NCBI GenBank assembly: GCA_015680905.1
Contig: CM027379.1
Span: forward strand, 33,312,501-33,376,500
DNA from: Coptis chinensis
Lineage: Eukaryota > Streptophyta > Magnoliopsida > Ranunculales > Ranunculaceae
Reading direction: 5' to 3'
Length of the DNA: 64,000 nucleotides
How positions within the stretch are numbered: position 1 is the stretch's first letter; every line of letters starts with the position of its first letter. The notes below the pieces were generated by a model, which was given only the letters and a program-made list of their open reading frames with translations, was not told where the DNA came from and made no database searches. The position numbers and the translations under genes were made by a program. Shown piece after piece: positions 55,486 to 64,000 of this stretch.

Positions 55486-57460
55486 CAAAAAGGATGAGTT
55501 ATAGTCTCGTGAGGGTTTTCAGGTGATATACCCACAAAATCAATCAATAACATGACAGTATTTTTCAGAGAGAGAAATTCCTTACCCACTTAGTGCTTAC
55601 TCCAATAGAAAGTCTCCATTGCTGACTACATTGCTACAAAGACTCATAGATTATGATGGGAGATAGTAAAAATTGACAAAATTCTCAATCAAGGCTTATG
55701 TGTGTAGTTAGTCAATCTCCTGTACTCTCCTATCCAAAAAACGGAATCCCTAGTTTACTATAGGTAGATAATCTCGACTTTCAATCCTCACCGGTTATAC
55801 TCTCAACAAAGAATCTCTCAGAAGATGGTCTACTATTTTACCTCATCTATGTGGGGAAAAGAATAATACATACGAACATCCCACATACTACCTTGAAAAA
55901 TAGACTTCTGAATGAAAGTAGTCTCATGGAAAGAATGTTAATCACATATGAAGTGTCAGGTCCTTCACTTTAGCATCCTCTCACCTATTCTAGACTTCGT
56001 ACCATACTGTAGTGATAAGTCATAGGTTGTAACTTGGCTTGGGTATTGGTTTATGAAGGAAAGGTAAAAATGATTCAAAGGTTGTTTTCTGAAAAACACT
56101 AAGGGTTTTGCTTCATTATTTGGAATATTTCTTCAAATTTTGTATTGCAGAGAAAATTCTTCCTTTGTCTTAGCTTTTCCATCCATTCTGTTCACCTTCT
56201 TCCTTTTTATTTTTATTTTTTATTTTTTTTATTTTTTAGTTAAAGCTCAGTGGTATATCCTTGATTAGTATTGGATATGCTTGTTTTCCACTAGCTTCTT
56301 TCACTTTGAACAGAATGATGGACTTCATTGTATCTCTCTGATATTTCCTTGTAATCTTCCTTTTGTGGTCTTTCTTCCTCTTTGTGCCCCTCGTAATCTC
56401 AGAAACATATGGGTATGGCTGATAAAGATTTTGGCTATACTCCTTGTCTGGAGTTGGGTGACGGGTAAAGGGTTTTATGAAAGAAAATGGCTTATTGTAA
56501 GGCTCAAAAGGGTTTAGCATGATGGTCCTACTAGGTGGGATAAAGGCTGAATGGGTTCACTACTTGACTTATCAGTATGATACTCTGTTTCGAATAGACT
56601 ACAAGACCTAATGGCTATCTCCCCAGTTGATGTCACTTCGTGATTAACCAAATCAACGAATAATGAGACTATATTACAACGACATAAAGAACTGAAAGAT
56701 GTTGAGTCATTAAAACTCGGATTTTTCATAAGAACTCTCCAAAGAATGGGTATAAAGCTCAAGTCTTACGGGTTAAGTCTAAAAATTCTACTTCCAGTTT
56801 ACTAGGGGTTTAAATCTCTCTTCTAGCAAAAGTACACAAAACTGACCAAGTACTATGGTGGTGCCTTGATAAAGAATTCTATCAATAAGAACTATGTCCG
56901 AGAATAATAAATAGTCTAAGTGGTAATGAAATCAATAATATTAACTATCTATCAAACTCAACACTAAGCAGTATAGAATATATATTCCAGACTCATCATT
57001 AAAATTCATTTTTCTCATGCTACTGATATAGAAACCAAAATATTTTAGTTTTTTTGAAAACTAATTTTCGAAATTCATTTCTCAAGTACACCCTCCCCCT
57101 ACTTATGCATGCATTGACCTCAATGTATAAAGAAGTAAATGAAATGGATGAGAAAAAGGTAGGATATTACCATTGATGCCGAATATCAAAATTAGTTCAA
57201 GAAACAAATTTTTAGGTCTTTTTACGTCAGATCCCCAAGACATAATGTGAGTCTTTTAAAGTCAGATTCTCAAGACTTTTGAGTCCTTTATAGTCAGATC
57301 CTCAAGACTAGTACTCCCACCCACTAGGTTCCACTTTGTAGGAATTCTTCTAATCTCTCTCAGCATGTGATTGACAAAAGTATACCTTGTACCAACAATT
57401 TTCTCTTAATGGTCAGAACCCAGGACAAGTTTCAGAAGGCAATTCTTAAAGCAACCTAGC
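55486..57460 (-). other. 3' non-coding region of H
   Basis: No recognised gene; the 94-residue frame at 56236-56520 has no known features. Three diverged copies of GTCTTTTAAAGTCAGATT lie at about 57216, 57251 and 57285. One of them is identical to the motif of A and B. Confidence 0.5.
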
Positions 57461-58510
57461 TTAACACTCTCCTCTCTTGTGTACAAATGGACTTTTACCG
57501 AACCCTACACGAGCCATAGAAATAATCTTCCTTTGAAGGTCAACAGGGAGTAAATCCCATAAACTAACAGGTGGGGAATACTTAGGTTTCCATCTCAAAA
57601 CTGATTTTTTGACAACATGCTTACTTCCTGTAGATATTTTTGCTCGATCTACTAGAATTCCTTCCAGCAGTATCCCTTCCTTTACCATGAAGTGACACTT
57701 TTCCAAGTTCAGAACTAAGTTGGTATCGCAACAACGTTTAAGGACTAAGGAGAGATGATGCAGACAATCCTCAAAAGGACATGTGAATGTCTTCTCTTGG
57801 TCCTTAGGGTGAATATGGATCTGAAAGTATCCTAAGTAACCATCAAGAAAGCAGTAGTAAGCTTGTCTAGCTAATCTTTCTAATATCTGATCAATGAAAG
57901 GCAATGGAAAATGATCTTTCCTCGATGCGCTATTCAACTTCCTGTAATCGATGCAAACTCTCCATCCAGTATGAATCCTGGTTGGAATCAACTCATTGTT
58001 CTCATTCTCGATTACTGTGGTTCCGGACTTCTTCGGCACAACTTGAACTGGACTAACCCATCGACTATCAGAAATAGGGTAGATAATGTCAGCGTCAAGG
58101 AGTTTGACAACCTCTTGCTTAGAAGTCTTGGAATCCTCTTCCAGATGAATCCTATGTTGAACTATCATAGGGCTGATCCCCTTGATATCATCAATTTTCC
58201 AACCTATAGCTGACTTGTATTCCTTTAAAAGTGCTACTAACCTAGATTCCTGCTCCGCAGTCAAATCTGATGCAATGACTACTGGGTAGGTTCCCAAATC
58301 TCCCAAGAAAACATACTTGAGTGTAGACGGTAAAGGCTTCAATTCTAGCTTAGGTGGCTCCTTCTTAAGCTTTTTAGGTGGTCCATCAAGCATAGGCGAT
58401 TCAAGCTTTTCTTTGAACTTGATGTCATCCATGACAGGTGATGAATCCAAAATCGCATTGATTGACTCAACACTAAGTTCCTCACAATCTGAGTCTGTCA
58501 GAGCTTTCAA
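57461..58510 (-). CDS. RT-derived ORF of H with catalytic block deleted
   Basis: 349-residue open frame. After an acidic linker it keeps the RT N-terminal blocks (STLKYVFLGDLGTYPVVIASDL, YKSAIGWKIDDIKGISP, HRIHLEEDSKTSK, DADIIYPISDSRWVSPVQVVPKKSG, RKLNSASRKDHFPLPFIDQ). At about residue 241 TFTCPF is joined directly to EDCLHHLSLVLKRC, removing the region with the catalytic (F/Y)xDD. A smaller in-frame gap follows DSKTSK. After VDRAKIS the frame enters an unrelated tail (LWDLLPVDLQRKI). RNase H and integrase are absent. It cannot be an active RT. That it stays open after three deletions is unusual. Confidence 0.8.
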   Translation of the reverse strand: MKALTDSDCEELSVESINAILDSSPVMDDIKFKEKLESPMLDGPPKKLKKEPPKLELKPLPSTLKYVFLGDLGTYPVVIASDLTAEQESRLVALLKEYKSAIGWKIDDIKGISPMIVQHRIHLEEDSKTSKQEVVKLLDADIIYPISDSRWVSPVQVVPKKSGTTVIENENNELIPTRIHTGWRVCIDYRKLNSASRKDHFPLPFIDQILERLARQAYYCFLDGYLGYFQIHIHPKDQEKTFTCPFEDCLHHLSLVLKRCCDTNLVLNLEKCHFMVKEGILLEGILVDRAKISTGSKHVVKKSVLRWKPKYSPPVSLWDLLPVDLQRKIISMARVGFGKSPFVHKRGEC

Positions 58511-58517
58511 TAACTCG

Positions 58518-59684
58518 TCAGCATGATATATATGAATGAGTCAGATAATCCTGTGCTAACGCTTCAATCATGCATACCTCGTTCACAGCACATACCTCCT
58601 GTGGTTGCTGTAACATATGGAAAACATTGGTCTCGACTTTCATATTACCAAACGATAACGTCATATTACCGTTTCGATAGTTGATGAGTGCATTTGCAGT
58701 GGCCAAGAATGGTCTGCCTAGAATGATTGGTATCTGCCTATCGGATGTAGGTTCTGTGTCGAGTACTATGAAATCAACCGAATAATAGACATCTTCGATC
58801 TTGACTATGACGTCTTCAATGATTCCTCTAGGTATCTTCATTGATATATCTGCCAACTGTAAAGTAACATCAGTCAGTTTTAGATCCTTCAAGCCCAACT
58901 TCTCGTAGACGAAATATGGTAGAAGATTCACACTGGCACCCAAATCTAATAAAGCTTGTTCCTCCAAAGAATCTCCAATTGTGCATGTAACAGTTGGACT
59001 TCCAGGATCTTTCAGTTTCACAACCGATAGATTTTGTAGGTACGATGAACATCGTTGAGCGATAAAAGCTTCTTTCGGAATATTGGTCTTCTTCTTCACT
59101 AGATCTTTCAGGAACTTCGCATACGAGGGAACTTGCTTGATGGCGGTCAGAAATGGGATATTAATCTGTAAATTCTGAAATACATCGCAAATCTCCTTGT
59201 ACTTGTCATCTTTTCTGGTATTCACTAGTTTCGAAGGAAACGGTGCTGGCGGATTCTTCAATATCGGTTCTCTTCGTTCGGCTTTGGTTGGTTTGGTAAC
59301 AGATAGTGGAGTGACAGGTGGAGTCACTCGTGATGGCTTCTTCTTACTTACTTCCACAGTAGTTCCTTCAACTTCTTTTGCAACAATTTCTTCAGTAGGT
59401 GGAATGTTAGAACTGGGTGGGATGGTGGGGACATAAGTTACCTTAGGCTCCGCAGAATCTTTTCCTGATTTATAGACAATCCTGTTATCAACTTTCTTGC
59501 CTGACCTCAGAGTGGTGATAGAATTAACTTGGGCATTCGACTGAGTAATCTCCGTTATATCCACCGGGACACCTCTTCCTTTTCGAATTTGGCTCGGTGG
59601 CTTGGTAATGCTCCTTTTGATCTCTCTCTCAAAGGCGGCGATTTTCCCTATCCGGCCTTGAATGACACTAAAGTTATTCTCCAA
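58518..59684 (-). CDS. Gag C-terminus and aspartic protease of H
   Basis: 388-residue open frame: linker with VNSITTLRSGKKVDNRIV, a Pro/Thr-rich part, EICDVFQNLQINIPFLTAIKQVPSYAKFLKDLV, then the protease: CTIGDSLEEQALLDLGASVNLLP (catalytic Asp at about residue 251), VTLQLADISMKIPRGIIEDV, FIVLDTEP, IPIILGRPFLATANALINYRNG. All protease landmarks are in one frame, so this is the best-preserved protease in the window. It ends in a stop 7 bp before the RT-derived frame. Confidence 0.85.
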   Translation of the reverse strand: MENNFSVIQGRIGKIAAFEREIKRSITKPPSQIRKGRGVPVDITEITQSNAQVNSITTLRSGKKVDNRIVYKSGKDSAEPKVTYVPTIPPSSNIPPTEEIVAKEVEGTTVEVSKKKPSRVTPPVTPLSVTKPTKAERREPILKNPPAPFPSKLVNTRKDDKYKEICDVFQNLQINIPFLTAIKQVPSYAKFLKDLVKKKTNIPKEAFIAQRCSSYLQNLSVVKLKDPGSPTVTCTIGDSLEEQALLDLGASVNLLPYFVYEKLGLKDLKLTDVTLQLADISMKIPRGIIEDVIVKIEDVYYSVDFIVLDTEPTSDRQIPIILGRPFLATANALINYRNGNMTLSFGNMKVETNVFHMLQQPQEVCAVNEVCMIEALAQDYLTHSYISC

Positions 59685-61019
59685 CTTCTGGGTTCTTTGA
59701 TTTGTCTGTTTCAGCTCATTGACAATGGTGGTGATAGCATCTTCCAGATGTGGGGTAACTGCTTTGCTTGACTGAGGCGTAGGGGCAATATATCAACTCA
59801 TAAGATCTGGTACTAACTCTCTATTTGTGTTGGCTTGATATTGCTGGTTCTGGTATGACTGTTGATTTCTGTATGGTTGCTGGCGGTTTTGGAACTAATA
59901 CTGGTTATTCTGGAACTGATTTGACTGATTCTGAAATCCTGGAGGAAAATTCCTCTGATTTGTATTTTGTGGCTTCCAATAATTCTGTCCTTGATTGAAC
60001 TGGTTATTTCTTCCTAAAGAGTTGATACTACATGCCTCTGCATTAGTATCCAGATAGTACGAACACTCTTCAGTGGTGTGGCCTTCATCAAAACATAGCT
60101 CACAAATGGTATAACAAGGCTTGGATGGCTGAGGTTTAGCTTGGAAATTGTTTGGTTTTGGCGGATTCATGGAGAACTTATCAAACTTCTTGTTTAGATT
60201 TTCAAGTCCTGTTGATAGGCTTGCCATAATTGATAGCATTGCTTGATTTGGGTCTTCTTGAATTTGGTTGCCAAATTTCTTCAGCACCCCCTCCACTCTA
60301 GCTATGTCCTCATTGCTAGTACTCCATTGTTGAGTGTCTTCAGCTAAATTCTCGAGAAAGTTGTAGGCTTCCTCTCCATCCAATGATGTACACTTACCTT
60401 GATGCATTGACTGTATCATCTGCTTGTTCATAGTAGAAAGTCCTCGAAAGAAAAAATGAGCCAGTGTACTCTAATCATAACCATGATGTGGACATGAGAC
60501 TAGCAGATTATTGAATTTCTCCCAGCTTTGATGATATTCTTCAGTCACCTTCCCTTTGAAATTGTTGATGGCTTGCTGCATGGCATCTGTCTTCTGGGGT
60601 GGGTAGAAGTTGTTCATAAACTTTGTTCTCAACTTCTCCCAGTTATTGATTTAATTGATCGACTGTGCAGGTAACCATTCGGATGCTTTACCTTCGAGGG
60701 ACAGTGGAAAAAGAATGAAGTTGATACTCTCATCCCTGATATTATGGTTCTTGAAAGTTCTGAGGACTGATAGAAATTTGTTCATGTGAAGATAAGGTTG
60801 AACATTATCTAAACCATTGAACTTTGGAAGCATAGAGATTACTGATGCACTAAGTTCAAACTGATTAGCTTCTGTCTCTGGAAAAACAATACTGCTGGGT
60901 GGGTCTCCAATTATTGGCGAATAGAAATCGCTCAGCTTCTTCCTCTGTTGTGCTTGCATGGGTGGGATAGCTTCAGGATTATTGGTGTCCAAAACACCTC
61001 CATCATTGCGTGCGGCCAT
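59685..61019 (-). pseudogene. gag: Gag N-terminal and nucleocapsid region of H
   Basis: Starts MAARNDGGVLDTNNPEAIPP at 61019, with ISMLPKFNGLDNVQPYLHMNKFLSVL and SINFILFPLSLEGKASEWLPA. A TAA at about 60648 and a TAG near 60472 interrupt an otherwise continuous frame. From 60431 it is open again: DGEEAYNFLENLAEDTQQW, and a true CCHC knuckle CELCFDEGHTTEEC (CX2CX4HX4C). Then an Asn/Gln-rich stretch with stops near 59895 and 59795. Gag would package RNA; the lesions are few. Confidence 0.8.
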
Positions 61020-61632
61020 TATATCAATCTCGTCTAGTATTCTTGTGAGTCAGTTGTTAAACCTTGTCCACTGTTGTGTTCTTACCGGACGATGATATGG
61101 ACGACGGGGCATACACTAGAAAATGCTATGTGAAAATGACGAAAAACTATCCTACAATGCTTGAATAATATGCAACTATTCTAAATTATACTAAAATGTA
61201 AAACTACTTTCCTTCAACTGGGTTGTGCTTTGCAGCTAGTATCTCGCCCGTTGTCTAAAGCTGTCTCTTCTAGGGTTATGGTGAATCACTTGGATTGCTT
61301 AAGTACCACTGCCCACAGATGATAGTCCGTTTGTCAAGATTCAGACAAGAAACACTAGAGTTTGATGTTTCGCTGTGTTGGCTTACAACTTCAATTGTTG
61401 AAAAGGTCCTAAATGCAATTATACTAGAAAGCAATAAAACTAAACTATGATGCAACTATACTAAGAAAGCAATAAAAAGAATGAAGATTCGACTAACCTG
61501 GATGGTAGATCTTGTCTTCGAGATTTCCTTCAAGCTTCTTTCTTTCTTCAAAGGATGGATGATGTGGCTAAAATTACCTCAAGATCCAAAATTCTAATAT
61601 TGAAAAAAACGTTAAACATAAACAACTTAAAA
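61020..61632 (-). other. leader of H
   Basis: About 610 bp between PBS and gag without a recognised gene. Confidence 0.5.
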
Positions 61633-61646
61633 CGGCAGCGGCGCCA
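61633..61646 (-). promoter_or_regulatory. primer binding site of H
   Basis: TGGCGCCGCTGCCG on the minus strand, two bases inside the 5' LTR. Similar to the tRNA-Asp-type site known from Athila elements. Confidence 0.8.
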
Positions 61647-61648
61647 TT

Positions 61649-63262
61649 TGACCAGCCTCTTTTTGTGTGTGTAGATGATATGAATGATGTAGATAGATGA
61701 TGATCGTTGAACAAAATAGAAGCGTATCAAAACCTAATTATCCCTCAATAAGTAAAGGATGAGTAGGGTATCTTTCCACTTTTAAGTGTATGTTATGTGA
61801 AGGACAAGACTGGAAAGGGGGTTTAAGGGATTAAAAACTATGATTATAGAGATTTAGATTCTAATGCTAAACTAAACTAAATTAACTAAACTATTGGGAA
61901 TTCAAGAGATTAGAATCTACCAATACTTTTAATCTATGACCTTCTGCTTCATGGTTGTTCTTACAAGTAGACTACAATTAGGCAATCGAGCAAGTGCCGA
62001 TGCCCTCTTGGACAAAACATCGTTAATAATTAACTCTACTTAAGGTTGTTCCTATGTTTATGCTATTAATATTTTCTTTCCTTTTATGTACGCTCGGGCA
62101 GCCATTCAATGTATTACCAAGAGCAACATCAAGGAGTACTTCCTAATAGGGCGGCCATTCAATGAATCACCACTTAAGGCAAACACAAAGAATACTTCCC
62201 CTAGGCAGCCACTCCCTGAGCTACCCCTTCTAAGGCAACACAAAGAATACTTCCCTAACTCTAAAGAACTATACTACTAGAAGAAAAGTAATGAACACTA
62301 GCATGATATTAATATTGCAAAACATAAACCCTATTCTATACTTCCATCCCCTGGTGTGGGCAATGGAACTAATAACTAAAACATAAAGAACTAACCTGAT
62401 TGAAGAATACCATGAACCAGAAGAATCATTAAACCTTAAGCACTGGCTTCATCTCCTCCCTTGAAGGAGAAGATTAGTCTTCCATAAAAAAGGAAGAACA
62501 CGAAGAACGAGAAGAAGAGAGTCAAAGAACATAAGACTAGAAAGACTAATTTATTAAGACTCAGCTAGTTAAAACCGATCTTTTATTATTAATCTCTCTC
62601 TACCTCAAGTTCTGGAGACAAGAATATAAGTGAATTGGCCCATTACATGAGGCACTTAGGTCCTCTATTTATAGGGGTTACAATGAGCTCTAGAAGCATT
62701 CCAAACCGTCATTTGTTTCCTAATACAAATAGACTTCTTCCATAGTCCAACTTCATCTCCAAAACTTAGAAGGAATTAGCTACAGTGTCGATTCATGCAT
62801 CTGGACGCACTATTCATGCGTCCCAGACTTAATCAATGCGTCTGGATGCTCAATCTATGCGTCCCAAATGCATGGGTCACGTCTGGATGCACGATAGTCG
62901 CGTCTCAAACGCGAGACTCTATTTTTCCACGTTTGGTCTATTTTTCTTTTCTATTTTGCAGGTTTTGGTCCAAGCAACGAATCCTTTGGCCTTGGGCTTC
63001 CAAATAGGCTTTAAAATAGGTCTAAGTTGCATCTTTAATAGCTTCAATTCCTTGGCCTTCTCCATGATTGTCCACGGGCTTCCCATGTGAACCTTAATGC
63101 TCCGAATTGCTCCATTTTATCTATTTTTCTCTAATATTCTACAAAACTCTCTTTTTCACCTGTAGAATCCTAAAACATAACTTACAAACACTATTAGTCC
63201 ACTAAGATGGCTAAACAAGAGACATAATCGAGGGTTAAATTGCACTTTTTGAGCACTTATCA
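61649..63262 (-). repeat. 5' LTR of H (1614 bp)
   Basis: Plus-strand TGACCAGCCTC...GAGCACTTATCA, closely similar to 52183-53814. TATA-like CCTATAAATAG (minus) is at 62665-62675. ATGCGTC words are clustered at 62790-62910. Confidence 0.88.
62665..62675 (-). promoter_or_regulatory. TATA-like box in H 5' LTR
   Basis: CCTATAAATAG on the minus strand, conserved in the H 3' LTR at 53217-53227. Transcription would run left into gag. Confidence 0.55.
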
Positions 63263-63470
63263 GCCTTCTCCATGATTGTCCACGGGCTTCCTATTTGATC
63301 CTTAATGCTCCGAATTGCTCCGTTTTACCCATTTTTCTCTAATATTCTACAAAACTCAATTTTTCTCCTGTAGAATCATAAAACATAACTTAGAAACACT
63401 ATTAGTCTACTAATATGGCAAAACAAAACGCATAATCAATGGTTAAATTACACTTTTTGAGCACTTATCA
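63263..63470 (-). repeat. 3' LTR of I, U3-side part
   Basis: Repeats the last ~205 bp of the H LTR (GCCTTCTCCATGATTG...GAGCACTTATCA). It directly follows the complete H 5' LTR and is continuous with the I 3' region. Confidence 0.85.
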
Positions 63471-64000
63471 TAATCCTAACTAGCCTTTTGCTAGTCTCTT
63501 AGCAAATAAGATAAAAAAAATAGATAAGTGATCAAAATCACATCCTAATAACAAAAATAAAATCCTAACTCACTTTCGCAGGCATCGCGATTGCATTTAC
63601 CATATGCAACAAGGCTTTAAACCTTTACGTTCCCCAAAAAGGACAAGTTATAGTCTCGTGAGGGTTTTCAGGAGATATACCCACAAAATCAATCAATAGC
63701 ATGTTCAAGAATGATAGTATTTTTTAGAGAGAGAAATTTCTTACTCACTTAGTGCTTACTCCAACAGACGATGTCCATTGCTAACTACTTTAATGCAAAG
63801 ACTCAGAGATTATGATGGGAGATAGTAAAAATTGACAAAATTCTTAATCAAGGCTTATGTGTGTGCTTAGTCAATCTCCTATACTCTCCTATCCAAGAAA
63901 CGGAATCCCTAGTTTACCATAGGTAGATAATCTCGACTTTCAATCCTCACCGGTCATACTCTCAGAAGATGGCCTACTATTTTACCTCATGTATGTGGGG
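63471..64000 (-). other. 3' non-coding region of element I
   Basis: Matches the H 3' region, and carries the empty target site (near 63630) of the solo LTR that H has. No coding sequence. Confidence 0.7.

Larger units (their letters stand above)
52183..63262 (-). mobile_element. Athila-like element H, both LTRs present, non-autonomous
   Basis: LTRs at 61649-63262 (5') and 52183-53814 (3'), PBS TGGCGCCGCTGCCG, gag, protease and an RT-derived ORF on the minus strand. TSD GACTT (52178-52182) / GCCTT (63263-63267), inside the LTR of I. It lacks the RT catalytic block, RNase H and integrase. A foreign solo LTR sits in its 3' region. The two LTRs look very alike by eye, so the insertion is probably recent relative to its neighbours. 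Confidence 0.88.
50785..64000 (-). mobile_element. Athila-like element I, 3' end, split by element H
   Basis: Minus-strand element of the same family as H. Its 3' LTR lies in two pieces (50785-52182 and 63263-63470) on either side of H, followed to the right by 3' non-coding sequence (63471-64000) that matches H 53815-53968 joined to 55486-55850. Its LTR end abuts E after RNase H, so it is inserted in E (expected TSD ATTAA, unverified). Confidence 0.75.

Noticed and set aside
1-64000. tRNA, rRNA or other structural RNA genes
   Set aside because: No cloverleaf with A/B boxes or rRNA core sequence was noticed; the CCA-like matches are LTR primer binding sites.

Overview
The window is nuclear DNA of a plant, most likely a eudicot, from a repeat-dense (heterochromatin-like) region. 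The evidence is chromovirus-free Ty3/gypsy elements of Athila and Tat type, LTRs starting TGATAAG or TGATTAG, TGGCGCC-type primer binding sites, a MULE with a plant-type transposase, a hAT derivative and an L1-type LINE scrap. I see no conventional host gene, tRNA or rRNA. The species cannot be named from this sequence.

The layout is a stack of insertions inside insertions, many resolved by target-site duplications (TSDs). Left part (1-28.6 kb): a minus-strand Athila-like element A (1-7285, 5' LTR 5862-7285, left end outside the window) sits inside plus-strand Athila-like element B (7286-18797, 3' LTR 17307-18797). B sits in the 3' non-coding part of a third element D (18798-27986, 3' LTR 27160-27986). 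D also carries a 6.1-kb MULE (18962-25057; TSD AAATCGAAT) and a solo LTR (25305-26528; TSD CACCC). B carries a hAT derivative (10951-11805; TSD GTGTGAAT).

Middle part (28.6-43 kb): a complete but pol-less Tat-like LTR element T1 on the minus strand (28640-35332, two 991-bp LTRs, TSD AGACT/AGGCT) lies in sequence that ends at a CACTA-like array of GTGACGCC repeats (38254-38543). This array abuts the 3' end of another Athila-like element G (38544-42803), whose LTR holds a second solo LTR (40903-42107; TSD CCACT). A LINE reverse-transcriptase scrap follows (42804-43037).

Right part (43-64 kb): plus-strand Athila-like element E (5' LTR 43038-43865) has its gag split by a third solo LTR (45658-46908) and its pol cut after RNase H by minus-strand element I. 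I is in turn split within its own 3' LTR by a same-family element H (52183-63262, TSD GACTT/GCCTT). H carries a solo LTR of the A/B LTR type (53974-55480; TSD TTCCC).

Most retroelement genes are broken. The best preserved are the MULE transposase (multi-exon, DDE/SWIM/zinc-knuckle signatures, two in-frame TAGs), its divergently oriented GRF zinc-finger/TM partner gene, the two env-position ORFs of B, and the long gag-protease and catalytically deleted RT ORFs of H. The points most worth follow-up are: a paralogous pair of env-position ORFs in B, each followed by a polypurine-tract-like motif; a conserved motif-hairpin-PPT cassette shared by A and B; non-autonomous elements that lost RT or integrase but kept other ORFs; and a 98-bp hairpin-forming tandem repeat inside both T1 LTRs.
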